DNA from: Selaginella moellendorffii
Lineage: Eukaryota > Streptophyta > Lycopodiopsida > Selaginellales > Selaginellaceae
Direction of reading: 5' to 3'
NCBI RefSeq assembly: GCF_000143415.4
Contig: NW_003314263.1
Coordinates: 471,114 to 535,113 of the forward strand
DNA: 64,000 nucleotides
Of this stretch, positions 11,368 to 22,555 are shown in pieces. Below the pieces are notes generated by a model. It was not told the DNA's origin and did no database searches. It worked only from the letters and a program-made list of their open reading frames with translations. The stretch's first letter is position 1. Each line of letters starts with the position of its first letter. A program made the position numbers and the translations under genes.

Positions 11368-12549
11368 ATGGTTAGCATCAGAAGGCGTCGATTAATCGCT
11401 GCTTCCGCAGGTTAGCTTCTCAATCTCTCCTTTTTTCTCCATTCTCTTAGCTCATTTGGCTTGTTTGCTTGCACAGTGATTGTTAAGCGACGGAAGAAGA
11501 GAACTTTGCGACCTTGTACTCCTGAAACAAGCAGCAAGGTATGGAGTAGCTTCGTTCGCAAGAAGTAAAGATCTAGGTAGAGAGGAACTTGGTCGGTCTT
11601 GTTTCTTATCGCGATTTGTTTCTCTTTTAGAGCCTTTTGGCGAAGTTTTCATCGCCTACTGGCAGTGGAGCGGGGAATGGTGCTCATTCTCGTTCTCGTA
11701 GTACTGGTAAGCGATTGATCAAAACAATCACAACTATGTCGAGATACTTAAAACTTTCTTCCTGGTGTGTAGAGTTTGAGATAAAGAAGCGAACTTACCA
11801 GAGGAAGAAGCACAACACCTTGTGCTTGCGAGGTGTTTATTTCAAAAACATGAAGTGGCAATCCGCGATCAAAGTCGGCAAGAAACAAGTGCACCTTGGA
11901 ACTGTCTCCACAAAGGAAGATGCCGCTCATCTCTACGACAGGTTAGCTAGTTTCTTGGGTATAGTTTCTATATCTTCTCCTTCATTGCGTGAAGCCTCTC
12001 GCTAGTCCTTCTAACTTTCGCTTCGCAGGGCCGCTTACATGTGTGGAAGGGTCCCAAACTTTGAGCTCTCTCAGACCGTTAAACTCGAACTGGATGCTCT
12101 CACCTGGGAAGAGTTTCTCGATCTCACGAGAAAGGAGATTGCAAACAAGAGTAAGCCTCGTGTTTCATTGCCACTCAGGCTAAACTCATGTCTCTAGAGT
12201 TGCGAAGGAGGATGGAGGCGCAGCAAACCAGGCATGGGCAGCTGCAGCAGCAGCAGCAGCAACAGCAGGACGAGGAGCAAGAAGAGGCTTCCGTTTGTAA
12301 GTTTAGTGTCGAGGTACAAAACTATCAGTGCGAGCTGCTTGCTCCATCCTAGAATCATCTTAGCCACTCCATCTTTGTATTTTTACAGCATCACTCTTCG
12401 AAAGAAACTGCATCCACAGATCAGAGCGTCTAGTCTTTGAAGTTGGAAGCCAAGACATACGAAGCTCCGTTCTCCGGATCGAAAGCGACGAGCTCATCAA
12501 ACGCACACTTTCCAATGGAAACATCGCCGTGAACACCGCAGGAACTTAG
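11368..12549 (+). CDS. AP2/ERF-like domain protein, At4g13040 (APD1) type
   Basis: Exons 11368-11410, 11477-11538, 11631-11706, 11773-11941, 12029-12150, 12198-12296 and 12389-12549 join in frame (243 residues). The protein starts MVSIRRRRLIAASAG, as in the small plant family of At4g13040, then has a Lys/Arg-rich stretch and one AP2 domain at about 81-133 (GVYFKNMKWQSAIKVGKKQ, then LYDRAAYMCGR). A Gln run (eight codons) and acidic tail follow. The family is an outlier of AP2/ERF DNA-binding factors, implicated in defence signalling in Arabidopsis. The last exon is uncertain: if the final intron is kept, the frame stops at 12350-12352 (208 residues) and does not overlap the PPR gene on the other strand. 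The core through 12296 is solid. Confidence 0.85.
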
Positions 12550-14544
12550 CAGCGCCACTCGAGCATTGGAGTGGGGCTCGTAAGGCATGATATCAATGAT
12601 CCCTTGAGCATCTTTCAGATGCCCAGCTCGCCCCAGTTGATCCGCCAGGCAGGCGTAGTGCTCCATCTTGGGCGCCACCCCAAAGTCATCTCTCATGGAA
12701 TGGAAGAAACTCCAGCCTCGACCGACCATCCCAGCGTGACTACAAGCCGCGAGAACGCTCAAGAGCGTAACTTCGTTTGGAGCGCCACCTTCCAGACACA
12801 TCAAGTTGAAAAGATGGATAGCCTCGCGCGGCCGATCGTTCTGGGCAAATGCTGCAACTATAGAGTTCCAAGTCACGGCGTTTCGCTTCGGCATTGCCGT
12901 GAAGACCCTCCACGCATCTCGAGCGCTGCCACACTTTGCATACATGTTTACGAGTGAGTTGCAAAGAGTAACGTCGTTTGTTTTGTCAATCACGCTTTCG
13001 GTCATGGTTTTGTGAACAAGTCGAGAGGTGGCCAGGCTTCCGAGGCCGGAGCAAGCGTCTGCAACGCTCACAAAGGTGACGTTATCGGGACGAACACCCG
13101 AAACGTCCATTGTTTTCAGCAGCCCAATGGCTTTCCTGCAGTGCCCATTATGGGCATATGCTGCAAGCATAGCGTTCCAAGATACCAGATTCCTCGAACG
13201 CATCGTTTCAAACACCGCAGCTGCTTTTGCTACGTTGCCGCATCTTCCGTAAAGTGTCACAAGTGATGTTGCAATGAAAACGTCGGATTCGAAGCCAAGA
13301 ACTGTTGCTTCTTCGTGTAGCTTTTCACTCAGAGACAAGGAGCATAGCATCGCAGCAGCATCTAGGGCAGCCAAGAACGTGAGCTTGTTCGGCTGGAGGC
13401 CCTCACAGTCCATCGAGACAAAGAGTGTAATGGCCTGTTTTGCTAACTCATTGTTTACAAATCCTGCGAGCAAAGCATTCCAGGACTGTAAGTTTACACA
13501 CGGACATTCATCAAAGGTTTCTTTGGCCTTGGAAAGGTTGCGGTCTTGAGAGAAAGCTGCCACCATGGAGTTGAACGTTACTACATCTCGAGATGGCATT
13601 CTCTCAAAGGTGTCTTGAGCATTTCGCATATGCCCTGCTTGGGCATATGTCGCTAAAATGGTATTCCACGTTTGAACATCCCTTGCCGGCATTTGATCAA
13701 AGACATCTCTAGCACAAATGCTCTGACCACATTTTCCATACGTCGCAATTAATGCGTTTCCCACGTAAACCGCCCTTCTGAAATCAAAGCTCGCCAACTT
13801 TTCACGAACTTCTTCCAATTCCTCGACAGTCGAACATGCATCGATTGCTGAAACGAAAGTAATTTGATCCGGCTGGAGATCCATTGCATGAAACGTAGCC
13901 AAAGCAGACGCGGAATCTCCATTTCTGGAATATCCCGCAATGACGGCGTTCCAAAGGGAAGAATCTCTCTGTGGAGACAGGTCAAAAATGTTCTTTGCGT
14001 GATCCATATAGCCGCATTGTGCAAAAGCATTGACGAGAATCGACCAGCTAAAAGCATCCCGATCAAGTATTAGATCAAAGAACTTTTGAGCTTTATCCAA
14101 ATGCCGATTTTGGGCATAAGCGGTAAGCATTGTGTTCGACGTGACAGTGTTTTTAGTCTCCATCTTCTCAAACATAACTTCGGCTGATTCAAAATCTCCA
14201 GACTTCCAAAACGCCGCAAGGATTGCATTAGATGCGATAAGATTTCTCTGTGGCATTCTATCAAAGACAAGCCTAGCGTCCTCAAGATGCCGATTTTGGG
14301 CATTTGCCACAAGAAGGATTGTCCACGAGAAGATGTTCCTGTGCCGGATCCTCCCAAACACGAATCGAGATTCCTCAATGTTGCCGCAGTTCCCATATGC
14401 CTGGACAAGAACATTTCCCAGCATTGTATCATCTCGATCATAGCCATTCTCTCGCAGAATTTCGTGAAGCCTTTTGATCCGGGCGAGGGACCGCTCTTGG
14501 GAGAAACTGCGAAGTAGCGAACAAAATCGATGCTGCTCGCGCAT
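12430..14544 (-). CDS. PLS-class PPR protein, truncated E region
   Basis: A single intronless frame of 704 residues starting MREQHRFCSLLRSF. It consists of tandem 31-36-residue pentatricopeptide motifs of P, L and S type, with the usual ends such as MPARDVQTWNTILATYAQAG. After the last PPR it has the start of an E motif (HYACLADQLGRAGHLKDAQ, then SYVLAS) and stops abruptly, without a full E/E+ or DYW deaminase tail. Such proteins bind organelle RNA in a sequence-specific way and take part in C-to-U editing or other processing; lycophytes have very large PLS families. Without DYW it would need a partner to edit. The start is the first in-frame ATG. Its 3' end meets the AP2-domain gene tail to tail. 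The target RNA is not predictable here. Confidence 0.93.
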   Translation of the reverse strand: MREQHRFCSLLRSFSQERSLARIKRLHEILRENGYDRDDTMLGNVLVQAYGNCGNIEESRFVFGRIRHRNIFSWTILLVANAQNRHLEDARLVFDRMPQRNLIASNAILAAFWKSGDFESAEVMFEKMETKNTVTSNTMLTAYAQNRHLDKAQKFFDLILDRDAFSWSILVNAFAQCGYMDHAKNIFDLSPQRDSSLWNAVIAGYSRNGDSASALATFHAMDLQPDQITFVSAIDACSTVEELEEVREKLASFDFRRAVYVGNALIATYGKCGQSICARDVFDQMPARDVQTWNTILATYAQAGHMRNAQDTFERMPSRDVVTFNSMVAAFSQDRNLSKAKETFDECPCVNLQSWNALLAGFVNNELAKQAITLFVSMDCEGLQPNKLTFLAALDAAAMLCSLSLSEKLHEEATVLGFESDVFIATSLVTLYGRCGNVAKAAAVFETMRSRNLVSWNAMLAAYAHNGHCRKAIGLLKTMDVSGVRPDNVTFVSVADACSGLGSLATSRLVHKTMTESVIDKTNDVTLCNSLVNMYAKCGSARDAWRVFTAMPKRNAVTWNSIVAAFAQNDRPREAIHLFNLMCLEGGAPNEVTLLSVLAACSHAGMVGRGWSFFHSMRDDFGVAPKMEHYACLADQLGRAGHLKDAQGIIDIMPYEPHSNARVALLSSCGVHGDVSIGKCAFDELVAFDPENGASYVLASNFKD

Positions 14545-14604
14545 CCACTACCTAGGCGACTCTCATAAAGTTAAAAACTTTTTCAAAAGGACGATTAGAA
14601 AAAA

Positions 14605-14675
14605 TGCGCAGCCGGGGAATCGAACCCCGGTCAGTACCGTGGGAGGGTACTATGATACCACTACACCAGCTGCGC
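14605..14675 (-). tRNA. tRNA-Gly (anticodon CCC)
   Basis: Minus-strand 71-nt tRNA. The 7-bp acceptor stem pairs GCGCAGC with GCTGCGC, the D-arm contains TAGTGGTA, the anticodon arm is GTACC-CTCCCAC-GGTAC with CCC centred in the loop, and the T-arm is CCGGG-GTTCGAT-TCCCGG-like. Discriminator base A; no intron; CCA is not encoded, as expected for a nuclear gene. It lies 60 bases upstream of the PPR start in the same orientation. Confidence 0.97.
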
Positions 14676-15900
14676 AAGGTTGACAAATCTTAACCTTTTA
14701 ATACCTAAGAGCCCAAGAACTCGTAAAAACGTCGAGTCAAGCAGCCACGTGGACATATTTGGAAACAACTTTGAAATGTTGACTGTAGAACATACCAGGA
14801 ACTTTAGGTGATCATCCATTCATGTTGCCCATTTTCACTAACCATGCCTGGTTCCATTTGCTTCCATGGGTATATGTAGCAGACTATCATACCAAATGGC
14901 AACTTGGAGCCAGATTTAACATTTAAAATGTTAAAACGCCCTAGGGCTGCCTACTTCATCCACCTATCCCTTCTACTGTTCTCCATCTGTGGACCATCTA
15001 GTCTTGGTTTTACCATCCAAGAAATGGAAGGTGCATATATATGTCTTTTTGTGATTTTGTTATAATTTTGTAGAGAAAATGAAGAAATATTTTTTGCTTT
15101 TTTTTCCATTTATGTTATCTGCTAAACAAAGCACCATAGTAGTGTAACTCGAAGTGATGTAGATGACGCTTTAAACATAATATGGGATAAATGCATAAAA
15201 CCTTATAATAGAGGTGGAACCATATATTTGGACAATGGATCGCTTAGTGTGAGAATTGAGGCAATAAGAACTGGGCTATTTCTAGAAGTTTCAAAGAATC
15301 ATACACCTACTAGATTAAACTGTTAATAAATTTTACTAAGAAAATATAAAAAATTGTCTCATTCATTATGATTTTTCTAGTTTTTTTTTAAAAAATTCTC
15401 TTTAGTGCCTATATGGTATAAATATTAATACAGCATGTGTAAAAGTTGTGTACTGACATAACAGTAGCTTATAAAAATCTGAATGATTTTATGGGGTAAA
15501 AAGGGTAAAATAAGCAGAAATCACTTTCAGCATGAATATTCTCAATCTATTATTTTTCTATGGTTGAAATTTAACCCAATCAATGGCTAAAATTTTCATT
15601 TATATTAAAGCACTATTTATAATCATAAACCTTTATATTTACTTTTCATTAACTAAACCATACTTGTGGTTTTCAAATTAATGGCGCCTTCGAATATTCC
15701 TTGCACATTTCTGCACGTTTAGGGTTTCCAGGCGCTCGAGAATGAAGAGGATCCGTCGTCCGTTTCGTAGGGATTTATAGCAATGCGGTAGCGATCAATC
15801 TTCTCCCCTGAATCCATGGCTCCTCCAGCACCGCGCGCGCGCGAGAAAGCTTGAATCCCAGGAGAAGGGAGAGTGTCTATAAGCATGTGTCTCTCCGGCA
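14676..15900. other. AT-rich intergenic, no gene
   Basis: No coding signal. The sequence is AT-rich to about 15700 and becomes GC-richer towards the channel gene. A telo-box-like AAACCCTAA on the minus strand (15718-15727) lies about 175 bases before the channel ATG. Confidence 0.6.
15718..15727. promoter_or_regulatory. telo-box-like motif upstream of MSL gene
   Basis: TTTAGGGTTT, the complement of AAACCCTAAA, lies about 175 bases upstream of the ATG at 15901. Telo-boxes are frequent near starts of plant housekeeping genes. Function is inferred from motif and position only. Confidence 0.4.
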
Positions 15901-18072
15901 ATGGCCTCCGTAGCCTCATCGTTGGAGTGGCATGGCTTGAGCGCGAGGATGAGAGTAGCAGCGCCGTCCAGGGATTTAGGCGGAGGAGGGTGGCGAAGAT
16001 TTGGAAGCAAGAGCGCAAGGATCGTGACACGAGAATGTGTTGCGATGCCTAGGAATTTTGGATGTCCTTGTTCTTCGTCCTCCAAGGTAAGCTTTACATA
16101 TTTTTCTTTCGTGTTAGTGTTCTACTTATATTTCATTTCTTCCAGCTGCCACCATCTCGTTTTGTAGGTGACGAGCTCACGCTTAAGCATCTCGTTTTGT
16201 AGGTGACGAGCTCACGCTTAAGCGGCATTTGAGATCTAAGACTTTGGCATCCAGGAGTTCTAGGGACAAGGACAATGAAAACCGGCCATCTTTTCCAATT
16301 GCCAAGCCTTTCGAGAGCGTGGCAGAGTTTAGCGACAATTTCCTCGACCGTGTGAGTAGCTATATTTTCAGGAGGCTGCGGACGCTCTTTAGTCCATACT
16401 TCCCGAAAAACTTCGACATCTTCAGCTGGTTGCCCGTGAAAATCCACTCGCGTCTCCACAGCAGTGAATATCTTGTAAGCGTCAGGTCTGGAAGAGATTT
16501 CTCTTGTCGCTCATCTTTTGTTTTTGCAGGCTATTATTTTCGTGCGTGAAGCATTGATTTTTGGATTCTTTTATGTTGTCTTCATCAAAGTCGACTCCTT
16601 TTGTCGGTGGCTGAATAAGTAAGTTGTAAGTTTTCTGTCAAAGTTTTATCTTTTGCCAGTCCTTAGACGAAATTATGTTTACACAGGCTGTACATAAGGA
16701 ACACAAAGCCGGAGCAGCAGGAGGTACAAAGTGAAGACTATGAAGACTCCAGCTTTACAGCAGTGAGGGGTCCGATCAAGTTAACAGTTTTGTTATGGGC
16801 TTCCACAAGATTGTGAGTGAACAAATCTCTATTTTTGCTAGAAACAATTTTTACTAGAAGTTTTTTTTGCAGTGTCAACGTACTTACACCGCTCAAGGTT
16901 GGTCACTATGTGATCGGGAAAGTCCGAGCCATTGGCCTCGTCGTTGCTGTGATATGGTTTTTACTTCGCTGGAAGCGAATTATGGTTGATCATCTTGCTT
17001 CAAAGTCGAGAATCGATGCGGTAAGCTTCATGAGGATTGGACATTTTCTTAGCAGCTAATGTAGCTGTTTTGCTGCAGCCTCGTGTTGTTGCAATCGACA
17101 AGGTGGCTTCGTTGTTTCTATATTTTTTGGCAGCATCAAGTATTGCTGAAGTTTGTGGGTTTGCATTGAGCTCGTTGCTGGCTGTCGGTGGTATATCTGG
17201 TATTTTTCCATCGTCAAATTCTTTTTGTTTTTTTTTTTTTTTGGGATTATTTTAATCTTTTCGTTTTCTATGCAGGTTTGGCCGTCGGTCTGGCTGCAAA
17301 GGAGATTGTAAGCAACGTTTTTGGCGGGGCTATTCTTTTCATGACACGACCATTCGTTATTGGAGAGCGGATAAAGGTGAGTGACTTTACAGGCCACAGC
17401 TGGAAATGTACCGAACATTTGCTACACGCAGGCTGGCTCTTTCTCGGGAGAAGTCCAGGACATTGGCTTTCTTCAAACCAAGCTACTTGGTTTTGACAAA
17501 GTTCCCGTACTCGTTCCCAATCAGGCCTTTATCAACCAGGTCTGAATCATACAGAAACTCAGAACTCGTACTTCTATCTCTCACTAGTTTCATCCAGCCA
17601 TTATTCTCTTCAGGTGATTATCAATTACTCCAGGGCAAAGGACAAGCTGCTCGAGGCAACATTTCAAGTCAGAAACCAGGACATCTTCTTGATCGAGAAG
17701 ATAACTAACCGCGTTGTCCAGTACTTGCGGTGGCACAAGGAGGTCGACAAGGGAAGCCAGCCTCCAATGTGCTACCTTAAGTCCATGGGATCGCTCGGCC
17801 TCGACATAGGACTTCTTTGTATCATTCGAGCTCCGGTAAGTTCCACGCTAAGTGTTACTTTCTGTTCAAGGATTTGTTTTTGGTTTTCGTCGATCCAGGG
17901 AGGTCCATCTTTCTTCAAAGCGCAGCAAGAGATTTTGATTCAAGTAGCTCACATAATCACTGAGGAGGGGGCATGCTTAGGCACGAGTGGACCATTCATG
18001 CCTGTTGTTCCAGAGCAAACTCCTCCTCCCGAGGGGGAGCAACCACGACCACCCGAGACCAAGATTTCATAG
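15901..18072 (+). CDS. MscS-like mechanosensitive channel, MSL2/3 type (frame disturbed)
   Basis: Exons 15901-16086, 16146-16474, 16530-16618, 16687-16812, 16873-17020, 17079-17199, 17276-17376, 17432-17539, 17614-17835 and 17899-18072 give about 522 residues if one copy of a 35-bp tandem duplication in exon 2 is ignored. With both copies the frame hits a stop shortly after the duplication. The N-terminus is Ser/Arg/Ala-rich like a plastid transit peptide; several membrane helices follow, then the MscS pore helix and beta domain (GLAVGLAAKEIVSNVFGGA, then MTRPFVIGERIK). Arabidopsis relatives MSL2 and MSL3 sit in the plastid envelope, release osmotic pressure and affect plastid shape and division. 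An ATG at 16229, past the duplication, opens the correct frame but would drop the transit peptide. The intact downstream exons argue for recent damage, a single-haplotype defect or assembly error. Confidence 0.88.
16153..16223 (+). repeat. 35-bp tandem duplication in MSL exon 2
   Basis: The block starting CATCTCGTTTTG at 16153 repeats with period 35 at 16188 (36 matching positions). With one unit the exon reads in frame with exons 1 and 3 (LPPSRFVGDELTLKRHLRSK); with two units the frame shifts and stops. Using the TTTTGTAG inside either unit as an alternative acceptor does not restore the phase set by exon 1. Confidence 0.95.
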
Positions 18073-20428
18073 CTTTCAACTTTTGTACACTGTAAATAGG
18101 AAGTTATATATCATGCGAAATAAATAAACTGGTTTGGTTTTGCTAATATAATATGCACATTTTTGTATTCACAATTTGTAATTAATAAAGAAACTTTATC
18201 ACAATTAGGAATATATCACAAATAGCAAAAAGAAGCGTAGCTCTTCTCTAATCTTTTGTTATCTCTCGTTATCTCTTGTTCGCTCTATAAGAAGTTCTCC
18301 AAGGTATGCCTGGAGTTTAGAAACTAAACAAGCATGGCAATGGTAAGCTGAAGAACTAGCAAAACCTAGTTTTAACTATCAACTATTCTGTCCAAATGAC
18401 AGGTAAAGTGATTTCCTGCCATTCAAAGCTTACTTTACAGTTTGTGTGTTGTGTTCTTACAAATGCTCAATCAATAACAGCACACACTAAAATGCTCCTC
18501 ATGGAGAAACACTTTCAAATTGCTGTGAGAATCTCATTCACAATGGTGTTTGTTGTTGTTGTTACAAAAATCGCTTACGAGATCATTCTCAAGCTTATAT
18601 TTGCAAGCCTTTCAAAGGCCATTCCAAGATAGTGTTAATGTTGAAGGAGTTGGAATAAAAAATTATATATAAAGATTGTATCTATGAAAGATTAAGAAAA
18701 TGTTTACCTTCATGTGATTTTCCAATGGGTTATGAAAGAGAAGGATTTGTTATGGATAGTCAAGTTAGTACAATAATAAACAAATTGACTAAAATAGCCT
18801 AGTTAGATAATATAAATAAAATTTTATAAGTCTCCATAGGTCTTAAAAGTTAAATTAATTAAATCAGATATTGTTAAATTTTGATGATATTTTATAATTA
18901 ATATATTTTTATTTAATCATGATTTATGTAATTATATAAATAAGATAAATAACTTAATAATTTGTTATATTGTAAAGTGATTCTTGGATAAAGCCCTAAA
19001 AATTTCTTTACCAAATTCATTACAAAATATTTTTTATTCTAATAATGAACAATAAAAAAATCCACTCTTTTTTGTTTCAATCTTTATCCTTCTAAACCAC
19101 TTTCAAATATATATATTTAATAAATTTTTTACATATAATGGAAATGATCAGGCTTGGTCCAAATTTATTTGGAGTGCGCTATTCTGCTCGGTGTGGACAC
19201 TGATCTTGTGATCATAAGGGTTTTGTAAAGAGAATGTTGTTATACAAAATTCAATCGTATAACAACATATATTCAATTTGGCATTTATGACATTTTGTGC
19301 AACTTCTTTTAAAACCTTTATAGATGAATTTACATCAATAGTTTTAAATTCATATTATATCCATCAGTTTAATAATGCTTTCACTTTGATATAAAAATAT
19401 TTCTAAAAAATAAAATAAGAAATTTAACATTACAAAAAAAGAGTTAAAATATATAAAGTTAAATTTAGCAAATAATGCAACATTAAAATATTTCTTTACT
19501 ATATTCTTGATTGAATGTTTAGCAGAAAGGATATAAATTTTATATTGATCAAACAAAAATAATTATGTATGTTATTTTAAAGCTAAATATGATTGATATC
19601 AATTGCATTTAACTGAATTTTTTATTATTGTTATTCATATACAATTTAATGCACTTAATAAGAAAAAATAGTTTAATTTTTTAAATAGCATATGTGTGTA
19701 AAAATGGTTCATCAATGGCAAAAATCTTATGTTCCAAATTACGGTATTTACTAATTTTTTATATATTTTTAACATCAATTAGATACTTTTATGTACTGGT
19801 CATAATTTATATACTCTTCCAAATGAATATTAACACTCTAACATTTATATTCTCAAATGATGTCTTTTCGATAGAAAAATAACACATAATTAGCTTTTTT
19901 ACATTTAGTAGTTTTTTTATTACTACTTTCAATTTCTTAAAGTATTTTCTATTTATTTTATAATTAAAAAAATTTGTAAACTTTTTGGTAATATAGCATT
20001 TACATGGTTGGTCAATAACTACAATAGATTTATTTAAATATATGCAAAATGGAAACAATGATATATGAAATTAAATATGGAATTCAATTATTTAATCAAT
20101 ACTGAAATTAAAACTTTATAAAATAATATATTCGTATAAGCCAAAACTAATATTTAAAAGACATGAAAACTTTTCATTTTATAAAATACTCATAAGTGTA
20201 TATCTTAAATATTTATGTTAATTTTTCACAAGTTTATTATAAAAGTTAATAATACTAATTATTTAATTATACTACAATTCATATGAGTCAATTATTAAAA
20301 GCTAAAAATTCTAGAAATATATTATCAGTTCTTAAAGCCTATCACGAACTACAAGAAATATTATCGTGAAGTACAGGAAATAGTAATGAGGTAAAAGCAC
20401 ACGAGAGAATATTCTGGGAGGTCTGGCG
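18073..20428. other. AT-rich island without genes
   Basis: About 2.3 kb of very AT-rich sequence, strongest from 18660 to 20340. Short open frames are rich in Ile, Phe, Lys and Asn, as expected by chance at such composition, and none resembles a known protein. A perfect 10-base palindromic pair GTTGTTATAC and GTATAACAAC lies at about 19236-19266. Confidence 0.6.
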
Positions 20429-22298
20429 ATGGAGGCGCATGTTTGCCCTCTCCCACTCGGGGAAAGGGTGGAAGCTGTGGATGATGACGATGAGGTCGCT
20501 TTGATCCTTCACTTGGGCTGCGAGCAAACACATGTAAGTTTCATTTCGTGCTTTTCTTCTCTCCTGCATTGGACTCTCTTGGCATTTCTAGATTCAAGAG
20601 ACCGAAGCTCGTCCCCTCAAGGAAGAAAGGAGGAAAATTTTCTTGACAAGAAATGTGCCCCCGTGCTTCCGATCTCTGCTCGTGGATCTCCAGAGGGATG
20701 GAAAAGCTCGCAAGCGGAAGCTCTTCAATCGGGGCAACGATGGAAACTCGAAGGTTCTCAAGACTTTCCAGCGGCGGAAGAAAGCCGAGAAAGCCACAGC
20801 TCCTCCTCCGGCAGAGAATCCATCGCCAGCTTCTTCGATCAAAGCGATCCGATATGATCGCACACCACCACCATCTTCTTCGTGCTCGCGCCTCCGAACC
20901 GGCGGTTTCACATACCGCAAGGCCTGGGTGTTTGATCTTCCCATCCTCAAGGAGCGGCGAGCTCTGGATCTCCTCTCACGCATGGGACTGGAGAGATTCG
21001 CGAGGGAGCCAGTGCCAGATCTAGACAAGCCCCTCTGCGACGAGTTCCTCGCCACTTTCGACGTCAAAGCCGCGAGTGGGATCGTCCAAGGAAAGGTGGT
21101 GGTGGTGGACGCCGCGAGCGTGGCCGAGGCTACCGGGTTACCGCTCGGTGACGATGAGATAACGCTGGGAGCTCCGAGCAAGGCCCAGGAGCTGGCGCTC
21201 CGAAAGGTGATGACCGATGCCAAGGAGAAGAGGACGCGGGGCTACTCGATCCAGCACTTGGCGTTTGGAGATCACGTCCAGGAGATGCAAGCCATCGCGA
21301 CCATGCTCATGGCCAAGCTCGAGTGTAAGAACGATTCCTACCATCTCCTCTCGGCCGAGATGGTGCTGGCGCTGGACAAGTCGTACAGGATGGGAGTTAA
21401 GATGCGATGGGCGGAGTTCCTGGCGAGGATGATCGTCCGTGCCACGGCCACCATCGCCATCACCAAGAGCAAAGGAAGGAGGCTCGCGTTTGAGTATGGA
21501 GAGTGGCTGACCAAGATCATCAGGAGCAAGCTCGGCGAGAGTGATGAGCCTCGCGGTACGATGACGCTGTCAAGAGTTTGCGTAGAACAGGGAAGAACAA
21601 GCGAAGAAAAGCAAGGAACAAGCGAAGAACAGCGAGAACAACAAGGAACCAATGAAGAACCGGGAAGAACAAGCGAGGAAGTTGAAAGGGATCAAGAAAC
21701 TCTCGAAGCTAACAAGAATGGTGACGCTCAAATTCTCGAAGTTAAGGAGAATGGTGACATCAGGAACGAGGACCTGGAAGCACACTCTCAAGAACAAGCG
21801 ATGGAGATCGAAGTCCAGGACGTAAACACCAGAAAAGAACCGGAAGAAGATGGATCGAACGCTGGAAAGATGGTAACCGAGGATGGAGCTAGCGGTGACA
21901 ACAGGAACGAGGAGCTCGAGAACCTGGAAGCACACTCTCAAGAGCAAGCGATGGAGATCGAAGTCCAGCCGCCACAGGAGGACGTAAACACTAGAGAAGA
22001 ACTGGAAGGAGATGGATCGAACGCTGGAAAGATGCTAACCGAGGAACGAGACGCTGGAGCTAGACTCTCCGTAGAGAAACAAGACGCTGGCGTTCAAACC
22101 ATGACAAGCGGGGACGATCTAGTGACACAGCAAAGGCTGGAGATTCGACGTCTACGGGCGGAACTGCGAGAGATACTACGCCGAGACACCGAGGCGAGGA
22201 AGATGATATCCTCCATGAAGACTGCCTACGTCAAGTTCAAGCAAGAACTCGCGGAACTGAGAGCCAAGACGACACTGCCAGAGCCTACGAACGAGTGA
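20429..22298 (+). CDS. unrecognised protein with acidic tandem repeat and coiled-coil tail
   Basis: Exon 1 20429-20533 and exon 2 20592-22298 join in phase 0 to 603 residues, starting MEAHVCPLPLGERVE. A basic Ser/Pro-rich segment (about 45-115) is followed by a folded-looking region of about 200 residues (contains FDLPILKERRALDLLSRMGL and VVVDAASVAEATGLPLG). Its layout recalls plant-transposon-derived N-terminal domains in which a short strand precedes a GLP turn, but that is only a resemblance. From about residue 310 it is Glu/Gln/Asn-rich, with two copies of a 40-residue unit (LEAHSQEQAMEIEVQ, then DGSNAGKM), and ends in a charged probable coiled coil (LEIRRLRAELREILRRD). Codon use and GC content match neighbouring genes. 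No function is assigned. Confidence 0.75.
21776..22048 (+). repeat. in-frame internal repeat of about 120-140 bp
   Basis: Two direct copies, about 21776-21888 and 21926-22048, are nearly identical at DNA level (both contain CACACTCTCAAGA and GATGGATCGAACGCTGGAAA). The second has an extra GCCGCCACAGGAG block. High identity, including silent sites, suggests recent duplication or conversion. Confidence 0.85.
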
Positions 22299-22555
22299 TC
22301 TAGCTAGCGATGCAAAAATCAATACACGTCTTAAAAATCTTCCAAGAAACGACGACAAAGAGACGACTCTTCCTTCTCTCCTCTCTCTCGTGATGACATG
22401 GTATTGCACTGGACAAGGAAGTAAAAATTCTCTGCGAGAACCCGGCTATGCCTGACCGACCAAGAACTAAGAACTCTCTCTAGCTACGACGGCTGTGATA
22501 TGACGACGAAGACGAACCAAATGCCCCCGTGTGCTCCCCTCTCTCCCCCAACTTC

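Noticed and set aside
18396-18632. 78-codon plus-strand frame with a hydrophobic segment
   Set aside because: No domain, no splice support, in an AT-rich spacer; length expected by chance.
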